Of a stretch of DNA of 64,000 nt, positions 9,370 to 18,347 are shown in pieces. The notes under the pieces were generated by a model that was given only the letters and a program-made list of their open reading frames with translations, did not search any database and was not told the origin of the DNA. Location of the stretch: positions 1 to 64,000 of the IMG/VR virus record IMGVR_UViG_3300024344_002032. One strand, written 5' to 3'. Made by a program: the position numbers and the translations under genes. The stretch comes from a virus. Position 1 is the first letter of the stretch, and every line of letters begins with the position of its first letter.

Positions 9370-10491
9370 TTAACCTCCAAATACTATAGCCATAGCTGTT
9401 GCATGGTCAATTACTGAAGTATTATTTTCATAAACTCTTCCACTTGCATTTATATCTCCAGCAGTTTGAACTCTACCAAACGATCCTGTTACTGTAGATG
9501 AACCGCTAACATTCCCTGTTGTAGTTACAGTTGTAAATGTTGCAGCTGCTGCTGAACTAGCACCAATAGTAGTTCCATCAATTGCTCCTGCTCCAATATC
9601 TACGGTAGAAAGTGTAGAAGTTCCTGTAGCAGTAATTGCATCTATATAACCAGTATCAATATGAGCTTCTGCGAATTGTAATGCAGAAGTTCCTAAATCT
9701 CTAGCACTATCTGTAGATGGTACTATATCAGAGTCAAATCGACCTGTTACTGTAATTGTATCACTTGTTGCATCTCCTAAATCAACATCTCCAGTCGCTG
9801 AAAGTGTTGTAACTGTTGCGGCTGCGGCTGATTCTCCACCGATAACTGTTCCATCAATCTCACCAGCGTTGATATAAGCCGTAACAGGATCACCATCAGT
9901 TCCTAATTGATCTATGTAACCTATTCCATTTATATATAAATCTTTCCATTGTTTTGCTGAACTACCTAAATCATAAGTATTATCTGCATTTGGTATCAAA
10001 TTAGAAGTTAAATCTGCAGATATAGATATTGAATCTGAATCTGCATCTCCAAGAGTCATATTACCACCTATAGTAATATTACCTGTAAGATTTGTATTAC
10101 CACCAACTTCTAATCTACCAAACGATCCTGTAGATACCGAAGAACCGCTAACTTTTGAACTAACATGAACATATGAAAATGAGCCTGTTGCAATTGATGA
10201 ACCACTAATAGCTTGAGTAGCAGTCATCTGTGCAATATCAACTGCACCTGCTTCAAATGTTATTACATCATCTGCTGAAGCCCTAACTGAAGTATCATCG
10301 TCAGCATCTAAATCTATTCTTCCTGTTCCACCTACTGAAATACTACCTTGTCCATTTAAATCAATAGCATCTACAAATAATTCTCTAAATGCTGTTCCAC
10401 TTACACCCAAATCAATAGCGCTATCACTACCTGGTTTTACATTTGCACCACCTGGAGTTAAAGTTATATCTGCTGCTGCAGTTAGAACCAT
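9370..10491 (-). CDS. Large fibre/structural protein, C-terminal fragment (broken gene 9370-14037)
   Basis: This 373-residue frame is the C-terminal part of one gene whose parts are 13888-14037, 10611-13922 and this segment. Its nominal ATG is internal: in the rejoined frame, residues ...HIDVDTDMVLTAAADITL run on without interruption. It is rich in Thr, Ser, Gly, Ala and Asp, with repeated TGSF(G/S) and GD(V/I)(D/T)LGDA stretches and no S74 domain; it ends AMAIVFGG. Deleting one copy each of the 137-bp and 31-bp duplications yields exactly 1,500 codons including stop. It probably forms an extended fibre or whisker-like virion component. Confidence 0.7.
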   Translation of the reverse strand: MVLTAAADITLTPGGANVKPGSDSAIDLGVSGTAFRELFVDAIDLNGQGSISVGGTGRIDLDADDDTSVRASADDVITFEAGAVDIAQMTATQAISGSSIATGSFSYVHVSSKVSGSSVSTGSFGRLEVGGNTNLTGNITIGGNMTLGDADSDSISISADLTSNLIPNADNTYDLGSSAKQWKDLYINGIGYIDQLGTDGDPVTAYINAGEIDGTVIGGESAAAATVTTLSATGDVDLGDATSDTITVTGRFDSDIVPSTDSARDLGTSALQFAEAHIDTGYIDAITATGTSTLSTVDIGAGAIDGTTIGASSAAAATFTTVTTTGNVSGSSTVTGSFGRVQTAGDINASGRVYENNTSVIDHATAMAIVFGG

Positions 10492-10764
10492 ATCTGTATC
10501 TACATCGATGTGGTCATTTGCTCCATCTATTTCTAACTTATCTACTCTTGTGCTTCCACCTGTTATTGTTACTAAGTTTGATGAATGTGTTAATGTTACA
10601 TCTCCATTATCTAAGTTAATAACTCCATATCTGTATCTACATCGATGTGGTCATTTGCTCCATCTATTTCTAACTTATCTACTCTTGTACTTCCACCTGT
10701 TATTGTTACTAAGTTTGATGAATGTGTTAATGTTACATCTCCATTATCTAAGTTAATAACTCCA
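10488..10764. repeat. 137-bp tandem duplication breaking the fibre gene
   Basis: The segment from 10488 is repeated at an offset of 137 bases (second copy from 10625, match continuing to 10764). I see a single mismatch, g at 10552 against a at 10689. As 137 is not a multiple of three, the reading frame is broken at exactly this place. A near-perfect overlap with one variant base fits two strain-variant contig ends joined without collapsing. Confidence 0.9.
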
Positions 10765-13700
10765 CCACTACCTAAGTGTAAGTCATTCCATCCTTTACTT
10801 GAACTACCTAAATCATAAGTTGCATCTGCATCAGGTATAATATTTGATTTTATCTCACCACCAAGAACGATATCATCACCAGCCGCATCTCCTATATTGA
10901 TACTACCACCAAGTGTTATATCACCAGTTATATTTGCATTTCCTGTTAATTCTAATCTTCCAAAAGAACCTGTAGATACTGTAGAACCACTCACATTACC
11001 TGTAGTTATTATTGAATCAATATAAGCGTCTTTAAAGTATTGGCTTGAATTACCTAAATCAACATCACTATCTGAAGTAGGGCTTAGTACTCCATCTTCA
11101 AGGTCAAGTTGTCTCTGATTACCAGCATAGAAGTGAATTTCGTTTGGTGTACCAAAGTCTATCCTTGTTTCATTATCTTCACCAATTTTAATATCAGTTG
11201 CAAATAACGAAGTAATTGTTGTTTGTGCAGCATCAAGAACAAAATCTAATGTGTTATCACCATCTTGATAAGTAACACTAATACCTGTTTCAGTATTACT
11301 TCCAACCATAGCTCCTACAGTATCAGAAATTGTTTCGGATAATGTTGTTCCATTTATTGTTAATGCATCGGTCTCTAAAGTACCATCTATATCGGCATCA
11401 CCTAAAATTTCTAATCTACCAAACGAACCAGTTGATACTGAAGAACCACTAACTTTTGAAGTAACATTTACATATGCAAATGAACCTGTAGATACTGAAG
11501 AACCACTAATTGCTGTAGCAGATATGTCAGCGACATGCGCTCCGTCATCAGTTATCTTTATATCACCACCATCTACATCTATTTCTAAATCAGTTGCTAC
11601 ATCTAATTTTAATTTATCACTTGATGCGATTGTAAGATGAGTACCATCACCCTCTATTTTCTCACCATCATCACCAAAAGTTAAGCCGATATCAGCTGGT
11701 ATATTAATGTCTCCACCAGTACCTACTGTTATACTTAAATCAGTTCCATCAGATTCAAGTTTTTCACCCGTAGCGAATGTTAATCCAACACCTGATGGAA
11801 TGTTAACATCTGCAACTGCAGTTAAATTAATATTATTACCAGAAATTGTAAGGTCTGTTCCGTCTCCTTCAATTTTCTCGCCATCGTCTCCGAATGTTAA
11901 TCCTATATCAGCTGGTATGTTTATATCACCACCACTTCCAACTGTTATACTTAAATCTGTATCATCACTTTCTATTTTTTCATGAGTACCAAACATCAAA
12001 CCAACATTTACTGGTATTTTTACATCCGTAGTTGCTGTTAAATTCAATAAATTACTTGAAGCTATTGTTAAATCAGTACCATCACCCTCTATTTTCTCAC
12101 CATCGTCTCCAAAAGTAAGACCAATATTAGCTGGTATGTTTACATCACCTGTAGCAGATAAAGTTAAATCACCACCTGTATCTATATCTAATGCGCCAGT
12201 TGCATCTATCTCAGCGGCATCTATAGTGATTGTATCTACAGTAAGTTTTGGTGCTTCCAAAAATGCACTGGATGAAATTGCTGTTCCAGCGTGTCTGTAT
12301 CGTAAGAATGCTACACTTCCACTAACACCCCAATCTAAACCAGCGTTTTGCATAAGAGCTGAACTATTAGAACCACTTCCAACTGTAATCGTATGGTCAG
12401 CTACTTGTAAACTACCAACTTGAGCTTCAATTCTATTACCCGTTACAGTCAAATCTCCAGGTATTGTTACATCTCCGTTATTAAATGTAACTGTTTCAAC
12501 TAATGTATTTCCAGCTGAAGATAATGTTAAAGCCCCACTCGATGCTATAGTTAAATCAGTTCCGTCTCCCTCTATCTTTTCACCATCATCTCCAAAAGTA
12601 AGACCTACGTTAGCAGGAATATTAATATCTGTTGTAGCAGTTAAGTTTAAATCGTTACTCGAAGCTACTGTTAGGTCTGTACCATCTCCCTCTATCTTTT
12701 CACCATCGTCTCCTAAAGTAATTCCGATATCAGCGGGTATGTTAATGTCTCCACCCGATCCAACTGTAATTGATAAGTCAGTACCATCAGATTCAAGTTT
12801 TTCACCTGTAGCAAATGTAAGTCCTACACCTGATGGGATATTAACATCAGCTACTGCAGTAAGATTAATGTTATTACCACTTATAGTTAAATCAGTACCA
12901 TCACCCTCTATTTTCTCTCCGTCATCACCGAAAGTCATTCCTATATTAGCAGGTATATTTATATCTCCATTAGAACCAACATTGATACTTAAATCTGTTC
13001 CATCACTTTCTATGTATTCACCACTATCTTGGTGATCTTTAAATACTAATCTATCCCCTACAAAAACTTGACCAAATGAACCAGTTGCAGTAGAAGAACC
13101 ACTTACTATAGAAATAGCAGAAATATGAGCAAATGAACCTGTAGATACAGAAGAACCACTTACTTTTGCATTATCAATTACAAATGCACCATTATCTCCT
13201 ACTATTCTTGCAAATGAACCAGTTGAAGTAGATGAACCACTAATTCCACCACCGGCAACTGTTACTGAACTTGAACTTAATTCACCTCTCCAAGAACCAC
13301 TTATCATTGACATAGCAGATGAACCGAAAGTTGTAATGTCAGATTCACCTGTAAAAGTTACATTAGAAGCAGTAAGAGGACCTTGTATCTCTAAACCAGT
13401 TTTTAAAGTTTGTCCAACATATTGATATACCGTCATATATAGGTATTGTGAATCAGTTGGATCTACAGCAGAACTCTTAAATTGAAGAACACCTGTTTTA
13501 TAATCAAATTGATAATCGTTAGTTGAAACTATATCATCTCCATCTAATGAAGATGTGTTTGTTGAAGTTGATTTATATACAGCTGCTAAATATCCAGGAG
13601 TTGAATCTGCAGTTGTAGAAGTTGCCAATGATGCTACTGCATATTTTGGTGATATAAAATTAGTTTGTTGATTAGCATTTATTAACTGAGCACCAATACC

Positions 13701-13922
13701 GTCATTACTTCCCGTTGGATTTAAAAAGAACCAAACTTCATTATTAGTATTTGATTTTGTTAATTTATGTCTATACCAATATTTAGTTACAGTTTGACCC
13801 TCTTTGGTAAATTCTGCCATTCTTTGTGAACTACCACTATGTGGTAAACTTGAAGATGGAATTAGATGTGCTCTGGTGTATATCTCCTCACTTCTTAAAT
13901 CGTCTGGTGTATATCTCCTCAC
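10611..13922 (-). CDS. Large fibre/structural protein, central fragment (broken gene 9370-14037)
   Basis: An 1,103-residue frame forming the centre of the broken fibre gene. The apparent start lies inside the 31-bp duplication; the real N-terminus is at 14037. The first 170 residues resemble a virion attachment domain (VTKYWYRHKLTKSNTNNEVW, FISPKYA, LYMTVYQYVG). The remainder has about nine EKIEGDGTDL-type units, several S-G-S-S-x-S-T-G-S-F motifs, and a module of about 135 residues (VQVGSLQVADHTITVGSGS region) nearly identical to one in the S74 fibre gene. Its last five residues are out-of-frame read-through of the 137-bp duplication. Confidence 0.75.
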   Translation of the reverse strand: MRRYTPDDLRSEEIYTRAHLIPSSSLPHSGSSQRMAEFTKEGQTVTKYWYRHKLTKSNTNNEVWFFLNPTGSNDGIGAQLINANQQTNFISPKYAVASLATSTTADSTPGYLAAVYKSTSTNTSSLDGDDIVSTNDYQFDYKTGVLQFKSSAVDPTDSQYLYMTVYQYVGQTLKTGLEIQGPLTASNVTFTGESDITTFGSSAMSMISGSWRGELSSSSVTVAGGGISGSSTSTGSFARIVGDNGAFVIDNAKVSGSSVSTGSFAHISAISIVSGSSTATGSFGQVFVGDRLVFKDHQDSGEYIESDGTDLSINVGSNGDINIPANIGMTFGDDGEKIEGDGTDLTISGNNINLTAVADVNIPSGVGLTFATGEKLESDGTDLSITVGSGGDINIPADIGITLGDDGEKIEGDGTDLTVASSNDLNLTATTDINIPANVGLTFGDDGEKIEGDGTDLTIASSGALTLSSAGNTLVETVTFNNGDVTIPGDLTVTGNRIEAQVGSLQVADHTITVGSGSNSSALMQNAGLDWGVSGSVAFLRYRHAGTAISSSAFLEAPKLTVDTITIDAAEIDATGALDIDTGGDLTLSATGDVNIPANIGLTFGDDGEKIEGDGTDLTIASSNLLNLTATTDVKIPVNVGLMFGTHEKIESDDTDLSITVGSGGDINIPADIGLTFGDDGEKIEGDGTDLTISGNNINLTAVADVNIPSGVGLTFATGEKLESDGTDLSITVGTGGDINIPADIGLTFGDDGEKIEGDGTHLTIASSDKLKLDVATDLEIDVDGGDIKITDDGAHVADISATAISGSSVSTGSFAYVNVTSKVSGSSVSTGSFGRLEILGDADIDGTLETDALTINGTTLSETISDTVGAMVGSNTETGISVTYQDGDNTLDFVLDAAQTTITSLFATDIKIGEDNETRIDFGTPNEIHFYAGNQRQLDLEDGVLSPTSDSDVDLGNSSQYFKDAYIDSIITTGNVSGSTVSTGSFGRLELTGNANITGDITLGGSINIGDAAGDDIVLGGEIKSNIIPDADATYDLGSSSKGWNDLHLGSGGVINLDNGDVTLTHSSNLVTITGGSTRVDKLEIDGANDHIDVDTDMELLT

Positions 13923-13933
13923 TTCTTAAATCG
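13872..13933. repeat. 31-bp perfect tandem duplication at the fibre N-terminus
   Basis: 13872-13902 and 13903-13933 are identical. The 31-base length shifts the frame. Removing one copy joins ...LRSEEIYTR to AHLIPSSSLPHSG in a single frame that starts at 14037. Confidence 0.95.
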
Positions 13934-14037
13934 AGGACATTCGTAAATGACTCTTGAGCTGCTGTAAGAGTATTATGAGTATACCGTCTTGACGCTAATA
14001 GTCTATTCGATTTTGATCCTGAGTCTATTTGTCCCAT
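13888..14037 (-). CDS. Large fibre/structural protein, N-terminal fragment (broken gene 9370-14037)
   Basis: A short frame of 49 residues starting MGQIDSGSKSNRLLASRRYT with AAGGA five bases before the ATG and only eight bases after the previous stop. Its first 45 residues continue in frame into the 1,103-residue fragment once a duplicate copy of 31 bp is removed; the last four residues (RFKK) are an artefact of the duplication. This is therefore the true start of the 1,499-residue fibre protein. Confidence 0.8.
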   Translation of the reverse strand: MGQIDSGSKSNRLLASRRYTHNTLTAAQESFTNVLDLRSEEIYTRRFKK

Positions 14038-14045
14038 TTCATTCC

Positions 14046-16553
14046 TTAACTAAAAGTTAATGTGATATCATCTATTGGTGTTGGATCACCCTTATATCTA
14101 ACTATCACATATAGTTCATTATCATTACTATCTAAATACATTCCATCTGCATTTCTTATTGGAACTGTATATGTTCCACTTGAAATACTACCACCACTAT
14201 TTCCATACAAACTAATTGCTGTACTAAATGGATTTTTAAAATTATCTGCTGATATATCTGCTTCAATCAAGTTACTTGTGGTTTTTACTGGATCGTATAT
14301 CCTTGCCGTTCCTAAAGAACTATTATTACCACTTCCTTTTCCTGAACTCTCAAATAGTAATGCACATGCCACACCATTACTTGTAGAATTCCAAGCCACT
14401 AATGTCGTATTGTTAAGATTCACAGTCATACTTGACTTTGTTCCACTATCAGTTCGGAATCTTCGTATATAGTATTTATATGTTCCACTACCATAACTTG
14501 ATGGATACCAATATCTATAACTACCACCTGGATCTACCAAAAATCCTGGCTTTACTTGTAAATCATAATTACCTAACAATGGTGATGATCTACTCACATT
14601 ATAACTTGTAGTAAAAGCAGTTCCATCAAACTCCTGAACATTATCTGCTAATGCTATTCTAAAATCTTCTCCAGTAAATAATTCTGTTGTTCCTGTTAAA
14701 CTTCCACCATCATACCCTTGTGTTCTCTGATAAACTCCTAAAGAACCACTTGAAGCTGGTTGACCAAAAGTACTTGCAGAATGATAGAAAAATGTTTCTG
14801 TTTGTAAAGTAGAACGACTTGAAGCTCTATTTCTTCCTCGTACACCAACTGTAAATGTTGAATCAGTAAAAGTTGAAGATTGTTGTATATTATCGTCTGA
14901 AGCTCCACTCAAGGTATATGTAGCATTAAATCTTACAACATCAGTTCTTGTTGGAACTACACTTGTTGCTCTAACTGAACCACTATCTGAAGCAAATACT
15001 GCATTTGCTGTTGATATAGTTCCACCACTTGTAGAAACATCATCTATACCTGAACCTGCTACTGAACCAACACCGACTGAACCTATACTATCATCTACTA
15101 ATGTTGTTGATGCTGCATACATTGGATGAAATAATCCACGAACCGAAGCACTTACGTGATATGTAGCTCCAACCAAATAAGGTGCACCACTTAAACTTCT
15201 ACTTGTTGCAGTTAAGTAACTTTGTGTTACTTGTGCTATGGATAAACTATTAGTTCCTATATCTGTACTTATCTGATCAATTGGTGCCCAGAAATGTGTT
15301 TTTGTTGTTCCATTTACAAATTGATAATTTCCTGAACCACTTGCTATAGCAACTTTTAAATCATGGAATCTATAATAACCACTTGAGGATACACTTGTAA
15401 ATAATCCTTTAGTTGCATGATATTTTCTTGATAGAGAACCACTCATTTGACTTGTTCCACCTATATCAGCAAACTTACCATCTTGATATGCCGCAGGTAT
15501 AACTGCTGGAACATTAGTTGCTATCTTTGTTAATGTTATTCCACTTGTAGTACTGAATGAACTGTTTGTTAAATCTAATCTTGATTGTGTAGTGTATGTG
15601 TTAGATGCTGCTGTTGGTGTGGATACACTTCCTGTATCACTAAATGATTGTGTTGCAGAAACTCTAACTTTAAATGCATTTGCTCCACCACTTGATAATC
15701 CACCCATACCAAATAACTCTGTATCTACAGAAGAACTTACAGAAGTAGAACCACCACTATTTGAATCAAAATCTATATAATATGTTCCACCATTATCGTG
15801 ATAAGAAGTAATACCACTAAAAATTGTTCCACCCTCATTTACAAAATCTTTTGTATAAAGATATTTCATAGTTGCATTTGTACTATCATAACTTTGTGGT
15901 AAATAACCATCTACACTATCAGTTCCACCTAAATTTGTTTCATTTGTATCTACACTTGCAAATGTTTTTGTATTTGGTGAAGCGTCTGCAACATCTAAGG
16001 AATGACTTATCACTCCTGACATAAATCTTAAAATTTCACTTACATTAGTAGTGTTATCAAAATTGTTAAAGTAACTTCCCTCTAAATTACTACCCCAGGG
16101 ATTAGAAGTTGGATATCCATTTGTAATATTATTTGTAAAAATTGCTGTAGAACTTGAATATGTACCCTCTGAATTAATTCTTATAGTACCTGATACATGA
16201 TTTGAACCTGTAAGATATACACTACCACTTAAAATTTGATCACCTATAAAAGTATTAGAACCTGTAGTAGCGTAACTACCACTAAATTGTTGTAATGTAT
16301 CTAATCTTGCTTGGTTGTTTGTAGTTGTTGTAGCGAAAGATGCACTAGCTGCAGAAAATGAACCTGTAATATTAGCTTGAGCAGTAGTTCCAAATGTTAT
16401 ACCCTCTAAATAACCAAATGAACCTGTAGAAGAAACTGAAGCACTTATATTGTTACTGGCAGTTACATCCCCAATGAATGTGTGGGATGAACCTGAAAAG
16501 GTATATGAACCTGTAATCTTGGTATTTAATTGTTTGCTTGATAGCTTAGCCAT
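14046..16553 (-). CDS. Large Ser/Thr/Gly-rich virion structural protein
   Basis: An 835-residue protein rich in Ser, Thr, Gly and Asn with very few charged residues. The N-terminal 100 residues hold the same ITGSYTFSGSSHTFIGDV, S-S-T-G-S-F-G and ITGSFSAASASF motifs as the neighbouring fibres; the rest is predicted beta-rich with many Y, S and T. It ends PTPIDDITLTFS. The start overlaps the preceding small gene by eight bases, and no strong Shine-Dalgarno is visible, suggesting translational coupling. Likely a fibre, baseplate-associated or head-decoration component. No hydrolase motif is recognised. Confidence 0.8.
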   Translation of the reverse strand: MAKLSSKQLNTKITGSYTFSGSSHTFIGDVTASNNISASVSSTGSFGYLEGITFGTTAQANITGSFSAASASFATTTTNNQARLDTLQQFSGSYATTGSNTFIGDQILSGSVYLTGSNHVSGTIRINSEGTYSSSTAIFTNNITNGYPTSNPWGSNLEGSYFNNFDNTTNVSEILRFMSGVISHSLDVADASPNTKTFASVDTNETNLGGTDSVDGYLPQSYDSTNATMKYLYTKDFVNEGGTIFSGITSYHDNGGTYYIDFDSNSGGSTSVSSSVDTELFGMGGLSSGGANAFKVRVSATQSFSDTGSVSTPTAASNTYTTQSRLDLTNSSFSTTSGITLTKIATNVPAVIPAAYQDGKFADIGGTSQMSGSLSRKYHATKGLFTSVSSSGYYRFHDLKVAIASGSGNYQFVNGTTKTHFWAPIDQISTDIGTNSLSIAQVTQSYLTATSRSLSGAPYLVGATYHVSASVRGLFHPMYAASTTLVDDSIGSVGVGSVAGSGIDDVSTSGGTISTANAVFASDSGSVRATSVVPTRTDVVRFNATYTLSGASDDNIQQSSTFTDSTFTVGVRGRNRASSRSTLQTETFFYHSASTFGQPASSGSLGVYQRTQGYDGGSLTGTTELFTGEDFRIALADNVQEFDGTAFTTSYNVSRSSPLLGNYDLQVKPGFLVDPGGSYRYWYPSSYGSGTYKYYIRRFRTDSGTKSSMTVNLNNTTLVAWNSTSNGVACALLFESSGKGSGNNSSLGTARIYDPVKTTSNLIEADISADNFKNPFSTAISLYGNSGGSISSGTYTVPIRNADGMYLDSNDNELYVIVRYKGDPTPIDDITLTFS

Positions 16554-16833
16554 TGTCTTTTACCATTCTAAGTGTCTGTCTTTGTTCTGTTTTCTTTTGT
16601 TCCCACCAATTAGTGATAGATTTAGAAATATTCTTTCTATGTTGGATTGTTTTTGGTTGTTTCATTTTCTCAATGGTATCAACTGTAAGTTTTCTATCCA
16701 TTTGAGCACAAGATTTACAAACACTATTATTTCCAACCGCTCTATCAAAGGCATCTTTTCTTGTATAGGTTATCATCCTAGTACAATCGGGACATCTTCT
16801 ATTTTTTCTATTTGGCCAACTTCTTTTTCTCAT
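16546..16833 (-). CDS. Zinc-ribbon/NUMOD3-like small protein, possible homing endonuclease remnant
   Basis: A 95-residue basic protein, start MRKRSWPNRKNRRCPDC. It has two CxxC pairs (CPDC and CKSC, about 22 residues apart) that could bind zinc, followed by TIQHRKNISKSITNWWEQKK, which resembles the NUMOD3 DNA-binding repeat of phage homing endonucleases. No GIY-YIG or HNH catalytic core is present. ATG at 16833 lacks a Shine-Dalgarno and sits directly after a GATATTTATTAG motif. It is inserted between fibre genes and overlaps the next one. A degraded homing endonuclease or a small DNA-binding regulator are both possible. Confidence 0.6.
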   Translation of the reverse strand: MRKRSWPNRKNRRCPDCTRMITYTRKDAFDRAVGNNSVCKSCAQMDRKLTVDTIEKMKQPKTIQHRKNISKSITNWWEQKKTEQRQTLRMVKDNG

Positions 16834-16837
16834 ACTA

Positions 16838-16846
16838 ATAAATATC
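16838..16846 (-). promoter_or_regulatory. GATATTTAT motif directly before the zinc-ribbon gene
   Basis: Coding-strand GATATTTATTAGT followed immediately by the ATG at 16833. No AGGAG-type site lies between, so here the motif occupies the position where a ribosome site would be. Confidence 0.35.
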
Positions 16847-16869
16847 AAACAATGGTAAAAGAAATGTGG

Positions 16870-17850
16870 TTATGAGTCAAATTTTCCCCATGCTAAAATT
16901 TCATCACTAGCTTCTAAAACGTAACCTATACTATCAGTATCTACTAAAACTTGGAACAAACTACCACTCTGTTTTATTGTAATAGCGTCATGTTCCATAT
17001 ATTGACCATTTAAGAAAAATATAAAATCATTTTCTGATGTTGCTGTAAATCCACTTGGTGCAGATGCTGAAAGTGCGTTAAAACTTCCTGTCTTATATCC
17101 TGAGAAATCTCCAAAAGTAGCTGAACCAGTATATGATACCGCTTTCTTTACAAATTGTTTTCTTAGATAATTATCTCTTCCATCTACATAAGTTTTGGAT
17201 GTAGCAGCACCATTTGCTGATGGTGTACTTGGTAATCCTAATGGTTCACCATCACCACTAAAAGTTAGATTAGCTGCACTTGCCATTGTGGAAGTTGCTA
17301 ATCCTGTAATTGTTTTGTTTGTTAATGTATCTGTAGTAGAAACACCAACTATATTGATATTACTACCAGCGGCATTATCAATAGCCCACCTTGTTTCAGA
17401 ATGGTCAAATATTAATTGTGCATTAGTTCCACCACTTCTACCGACTCTTATTCCTGAATCTTGAGAACCTAAAGCAGTTGAACCTGTAAAATTTAAATCA
17501 ATAATTGGATCTTCTACTGTCATTGTAGCAGTATTTTGAATAGAAGACGAACCCTCAACAATCAAATCACCATGTATTTTTACCGAACCACTCATATAAC
17601 CAAGTGGGAATGAAAGTGCTAAAGTACTTCCTAAACTGCTAGTTGCATATAACCCACCCTGTATAGCTATATAACTTGCTGAAATATTCCCTTGCGCTAA
17701 GTCAAGTGAACCCGTACCAACATTTTCTGCAGCAAATGGTGCTTGTGTCCACTCATATAAACCACTTGATTGTGTTACTGCTGTGGATTGTAATACCTCT
17801 GAAGCCCTTTGTGCTGGTTTTGATTGTCGTTCTAAATCAATATATGCCAT
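16870..17850 (-). CDS. Fibre/tail structural protein
   Basis: A 326-residue protein. After a short polar N-terminus (MAYIDLERQSKPAQRASEVL) it contains S-G-S-V-K-I-H-G-D-L-I-V-E-G-S-S, DPIIDLNFTG and TDTLTNKTITGLATSTM, motifs common in phage fibre and collar proteins that form beta prisms. The C-terminal 90 residues appear to be a globular domain (YVDGRDNYLRKQFVKKAVS, FFLNGQYMEHDAITI). The start overlaps the stop of the 165-residue gene (TAATG). Likely part of a fibre-attachment complex; exact role unknown. Confidence 0.75.
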   Translation of the reverse strand: MAYIDLERQSKPAQRASEVLQSTAVTQSSGLYEWTQAPFAAENVGTGSLDLAQGNISASYIAIQGGLYATSSLGSTLALSFPLGYMSGSVKIHGDLIVEGSSSIQNTATMTVEDPIIDLNFTGSTALGSQDSGIRVGRSGGTNAQLIFDHSETRWAIDNAAGSNINIVGVSTTDTLTNKTITGLATSTMASAANLTFSGDGEPLGLPSTPSANGAATSKTYVDGRDNYLRKQFVKKAVSYTGSATFGDFSGYKTGSFNALSASAPSGFTATSENDFIFFLNGQYMEHDAITIKQSGSLFQVLVDTDSIGYVLEASDEILAWGKFDS

Positions 17851-18347
17851 TATGTTCTTCCTAACTGATAGTGAATTTCAACATCATCACTACTATTTAA
17901 ATCTATACCAAAAAGTTTACTGTTTTGTGCGTATTTTTTATATAATCTTACTTGTCTATAATTATCAACTAAGTTAAAGTCTGCTTCAAAAGTCTCAGTA
18001 TTTCCATTTGGACTTTCCTCATAAGATATACCATTAATAAACATATGAATATCTGCAATTTTATCAGTAGAGGCTAACCCTAAATCTAATTGATAATATG
18101 TGGACTCTTCTGAAAAATTGCTTAATTTGTAATTCTTTCTTTTTATGTTATATCTAACATTACCATCACCTAATCCTATAACATCTGCATTTTTTGTAGC
18201 ATAACCTTTTTTATTTGCCATCTGAAAAGGAACTCTATTACTATTAGTATCTTTAAACTCCATTACGTCAGCGTTAAACTTTGACTCACTTACTGGAGCC
18301 ATAAACTTTCGGTTTGAACCTTTATATCCTTGTAAAAATTCTCTCAT
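17850..18347 (-). CDS. Uncharacterised tail/neck-region structural protein
   Basis: A 165-residue protein (MREFLQGYKGSNRKFMAPVS) with mixed alpha/beta character; the C-terminal half has short beta strands (STYYQLDLGLAS, IADIHMFINGI, VEIHYQLGRT). It is coupled to genes on both sides by one- to four-base overlaps. Position between the gp15-like protein and fibre genes suggests a virion component. No family is recognised. Confidence 0.65.
   Translation of the reverse strand: MREFLQGYKGSNRKFMAPVSESKFNADVMEFKDTNSNRVPFQMANKKGYATKNADVIGLGDGNVRYNIKRKNYKLSNFSEESTYYQLDLGLASTDKIADIHMFINGISYEESPNGNTETFEADFNLVDNYRQVRLYKKYAQNSKLFGIDLNSSDDVEIHYQLGRT

Noticed and set aside
9370-13922. Two separate fibre genes with their own starts
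   Set aside because: Both nominal starts lie at or inside tandem duplications; the rejoined sequence is one frame and has a good ribosome site only at 14037.
3691-14037. Possible CRISPR array or minisatellite because of regular DNA repeats
   Set aside because: Repeats are protein-coding, imperfect, of uneven spacing and keep the reading frame; no cas genes or unique spacers.
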